Source: Amycolatopsis mongoliensis
Lineage (GTDB): Bacteria; Actinomycetota; Actinomycetes; Mycobacteriales; Pseudonocardiaceae
DNA length: 64,000 nucleotides
Direction of reading: 5' to 3'
NCBI RefSeq assembly: GCF_030285665.1
Contig: NZ_CP127295.1
Location: 8,618,001-8,682,000 of the forward strand
The translations under genes and the position numbers were made by a program. The stretch's first letter is position 1, and each line of letters starts with the position of its first letter. Under the pieces are notes generated by a model. The model saw only the letters and a program-made list of their open reading frames with translations, searched no databases and was not told the origin of the DNA. Below are positions 63,014 to 64,000 of the stretch, piece by piece.

Positions 63014-64000
63014 ATGGGTGCGTTCCGGATGCCCTCCCTCGGCGCGGACATGGACGAAGGCACCGTCATCGAATGGCTCGTCAAGCCCGGCGACCAGGTC
63101 CACCGCGGCGACATCGTCGCGGTCGTCGACACGGCGAAGTCGGCTGTCGAAGTCGAGTGCTTCGAAACCGGCGCGGTCGGCGAGATCCTCGTTCCCGCCG
63201 GCGAGAAGGTCCCGGTCGGGACTCCGCTGGCCATGATCGGCGCCGGCCCGGCACCACCCCCCACTCCACCTACCCCACTGACCACGCCGCCCGGCGGCGT
63301 CACCGGCGTGGCCGCCGGGAAGTCCGCGAAGCCCCGGCGGCCCGCCACCCCGGCGCACCCACCGCCCGCGTCCCCGCCGGTCCGCACGTTCGCCGCCCAG
63401 GCCGGGGTCGACCTCGCCACCGTGCACGGCACGGGCCGCGGCGGCGCCATCACCCGTGCCGACGTCCAGCGTGCCGCGCAGTCCGCCGCCGCCGTCCCGG
63501 CCGAGCCGCAGCCCGGCCGTGCCCGCGTTTCGCCCTACGCCCGGCGCCTGGCCGCCGAACGCGGGATCGGCCTGCCCGCGACACCGGGCGAACTCGTCCG
63601 GGCACGGGACCTCCCCGGGGGCAACGGTGAAGCGAAAGCGCCTCCGCCCCCGGCCGCCCCGGCCGCGCGGCACGACGAGAGCATGCGCCAGGCGATCGCC
63701 GCCCTGATGGCCCGCTCGAAGCGCGAGATCCCGCACTACTACCTCACCGCCACCATCGATCTTCACACCGCGATCGAGTGGCTCACGGCGTACAACCGCA
63801 CCGTGCCGGTGACCGCCCGGGTGCTTCCCGCGGCCCTGCTCCTGAAGGCGGCCGCCCGCGCGGCCGTCCGCGTCCCCGAGCTGAACGGCCACTGGATCGA
63901 CGGTGCCTTCCGCCCGGCGGCCGAGGTCCGGCTCGGGGTCGCCGTCGCCCTGCGCGGCGGCGGGCTGCTCACGCCGGCCATCAGCGGTGCCGACACCCTG
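63014..64000 (+). CDS. pdhC: Dihydrolipoamide acyltransferase E2, N-terminal part (cut by window edge)
   Basis: The first 329 codons of an E2 chain. Order: one lipoyl domain (about 1-77) with the lipoylated Lys in VVDTAKSAVEVE (about 36-47), a Pro/Ala linker, two peripheral subunit-binding domains (about 120-155, RTFAAQAGVDL, and about 170-205, SPYARRLAAERGI) and the start of the catalytic domain. Two binding domains in a row are unusual; most E2s have one. The catalytic HxxxDG motif lies beyond the edge. One base after pdhB. Confidence 0.9.
   Translation, partial: MGAFRMPSLGADMDEGTVIEWLVKPGDQVHRGDIVAVVDTAKSAVEVECFETGAVGEILVPAGEKVPVGTPLAMIGAGPAPPPTPPTPLTTPPGGVTGVAAGKSAKPRRPATPAHPPPASPPVRTFAAQAGVDLATVHGTGRGGAITRADVQRAAQSAAAVPAEPQPGRARVSPYARRLAAERGIGLPATPGELVRARDLPGGNGEAKAPPPPAAPAARHDESMRQAIAALMARSKREIPHYYLTATIDLHTAIEWLTAYNRTVPVTARVLPAALLLKAAARAAVRVPELNGHWIDGAFRPAAEVRLGVAVALRGGGLLTPAISGADTL

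Overview
The window is 64 kb of very GC-rich DNA that is densely coded. Genes overlap through ATGA/GTGA junctions, GTG starts are common, and the gene families are actinobacterial (DUF1918, DUF1876, DUF2267, DUF4389, GerW, CBS-BON fusions, Acg-type nitroreductase). I infer an actinomycete, most likely of the Pseudonocardiaceae (Amycolatopsis-like). No rRNA, tRNA, phage, transposase or CRISPR array was seen.

Layout. 1-8754 (minus strand): a phosphoketolase cut by the window edge, a CBS-BON protein, and an eight-gene run with USPs, a flavodoxin, membrane proteins and a CHAD protein. 8890-11790: a DUF2867/SRPBCC-like protein, a PPK2 polyphosphate kinase and a site-2 protease with CBS domains. 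12092-21275: a P1B-type ATPase fused to a hemerythrin domain, DUF2267, an Acg-like nitroreductase, CBS-BON, USP, a zinc alcohol dehydrogenase and a second-type FtsH. 21282-26762: SulP transporter, USP, CorA-like channel, a tandem repeat and a frameshifted pseudogene. 26722-36588 (minus): one long operon for class I aldolase, a multi-subunit pyruvate/2-oxoacid:ferredoxin oxidoreductase with a GltD-like/ferredoxin fusion, DUF1876, flavodoxin, YbdK-type ligase and a CtpF-like P2 ATPase. 36773-44039: GerW, MarR regulator, small hypotheticals, desaturase, slipin, USP. 44252-49411: complete arginine deiminase pathway (permease, ADI, OTC, carbamate kinase). 50209-55507: an exported, membrane-bound [NiFe] hydrogenase with cytochrome b, maturation protease and a HybE-like chaperone. 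55608-64000: F420-type nitroreductase, GerMN lipoprotein-like protein, hydrolase, phosphoribosyltransferase, acetate-CoA ligase-like enzyme and pyruvate dehydrogenase E1/E2 (cut by the right edge).

How it fits together. Six tandem-domain USPs, three CBS-BON proteins, the Rip3-like protease, CtpF-like ATPase, Acg nitroreductase, DUF1876 (Rv1738 family) and phosphoribosyltransferase are the same families that make up the DosR dormancy regulon of Mycobacterium tuberculosis. Here they are interleaved with energy modules that work when respiration is limited: phosphoketolase, ferredoxin-linked 2-oxoacid oxidation, H2 uptake, arginine fermentation and polyphosphate use. At least ten intergenic regions carry a short palindrome of the form GG(A/C)C-N4-G(T/N)CC, which has the spacing of the DosR box. 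I read the window as a hypoxia/energy-starvation island under a DosR-like regulator encoded elsewhere; this reading is inference, while the boxes and genes are visible.
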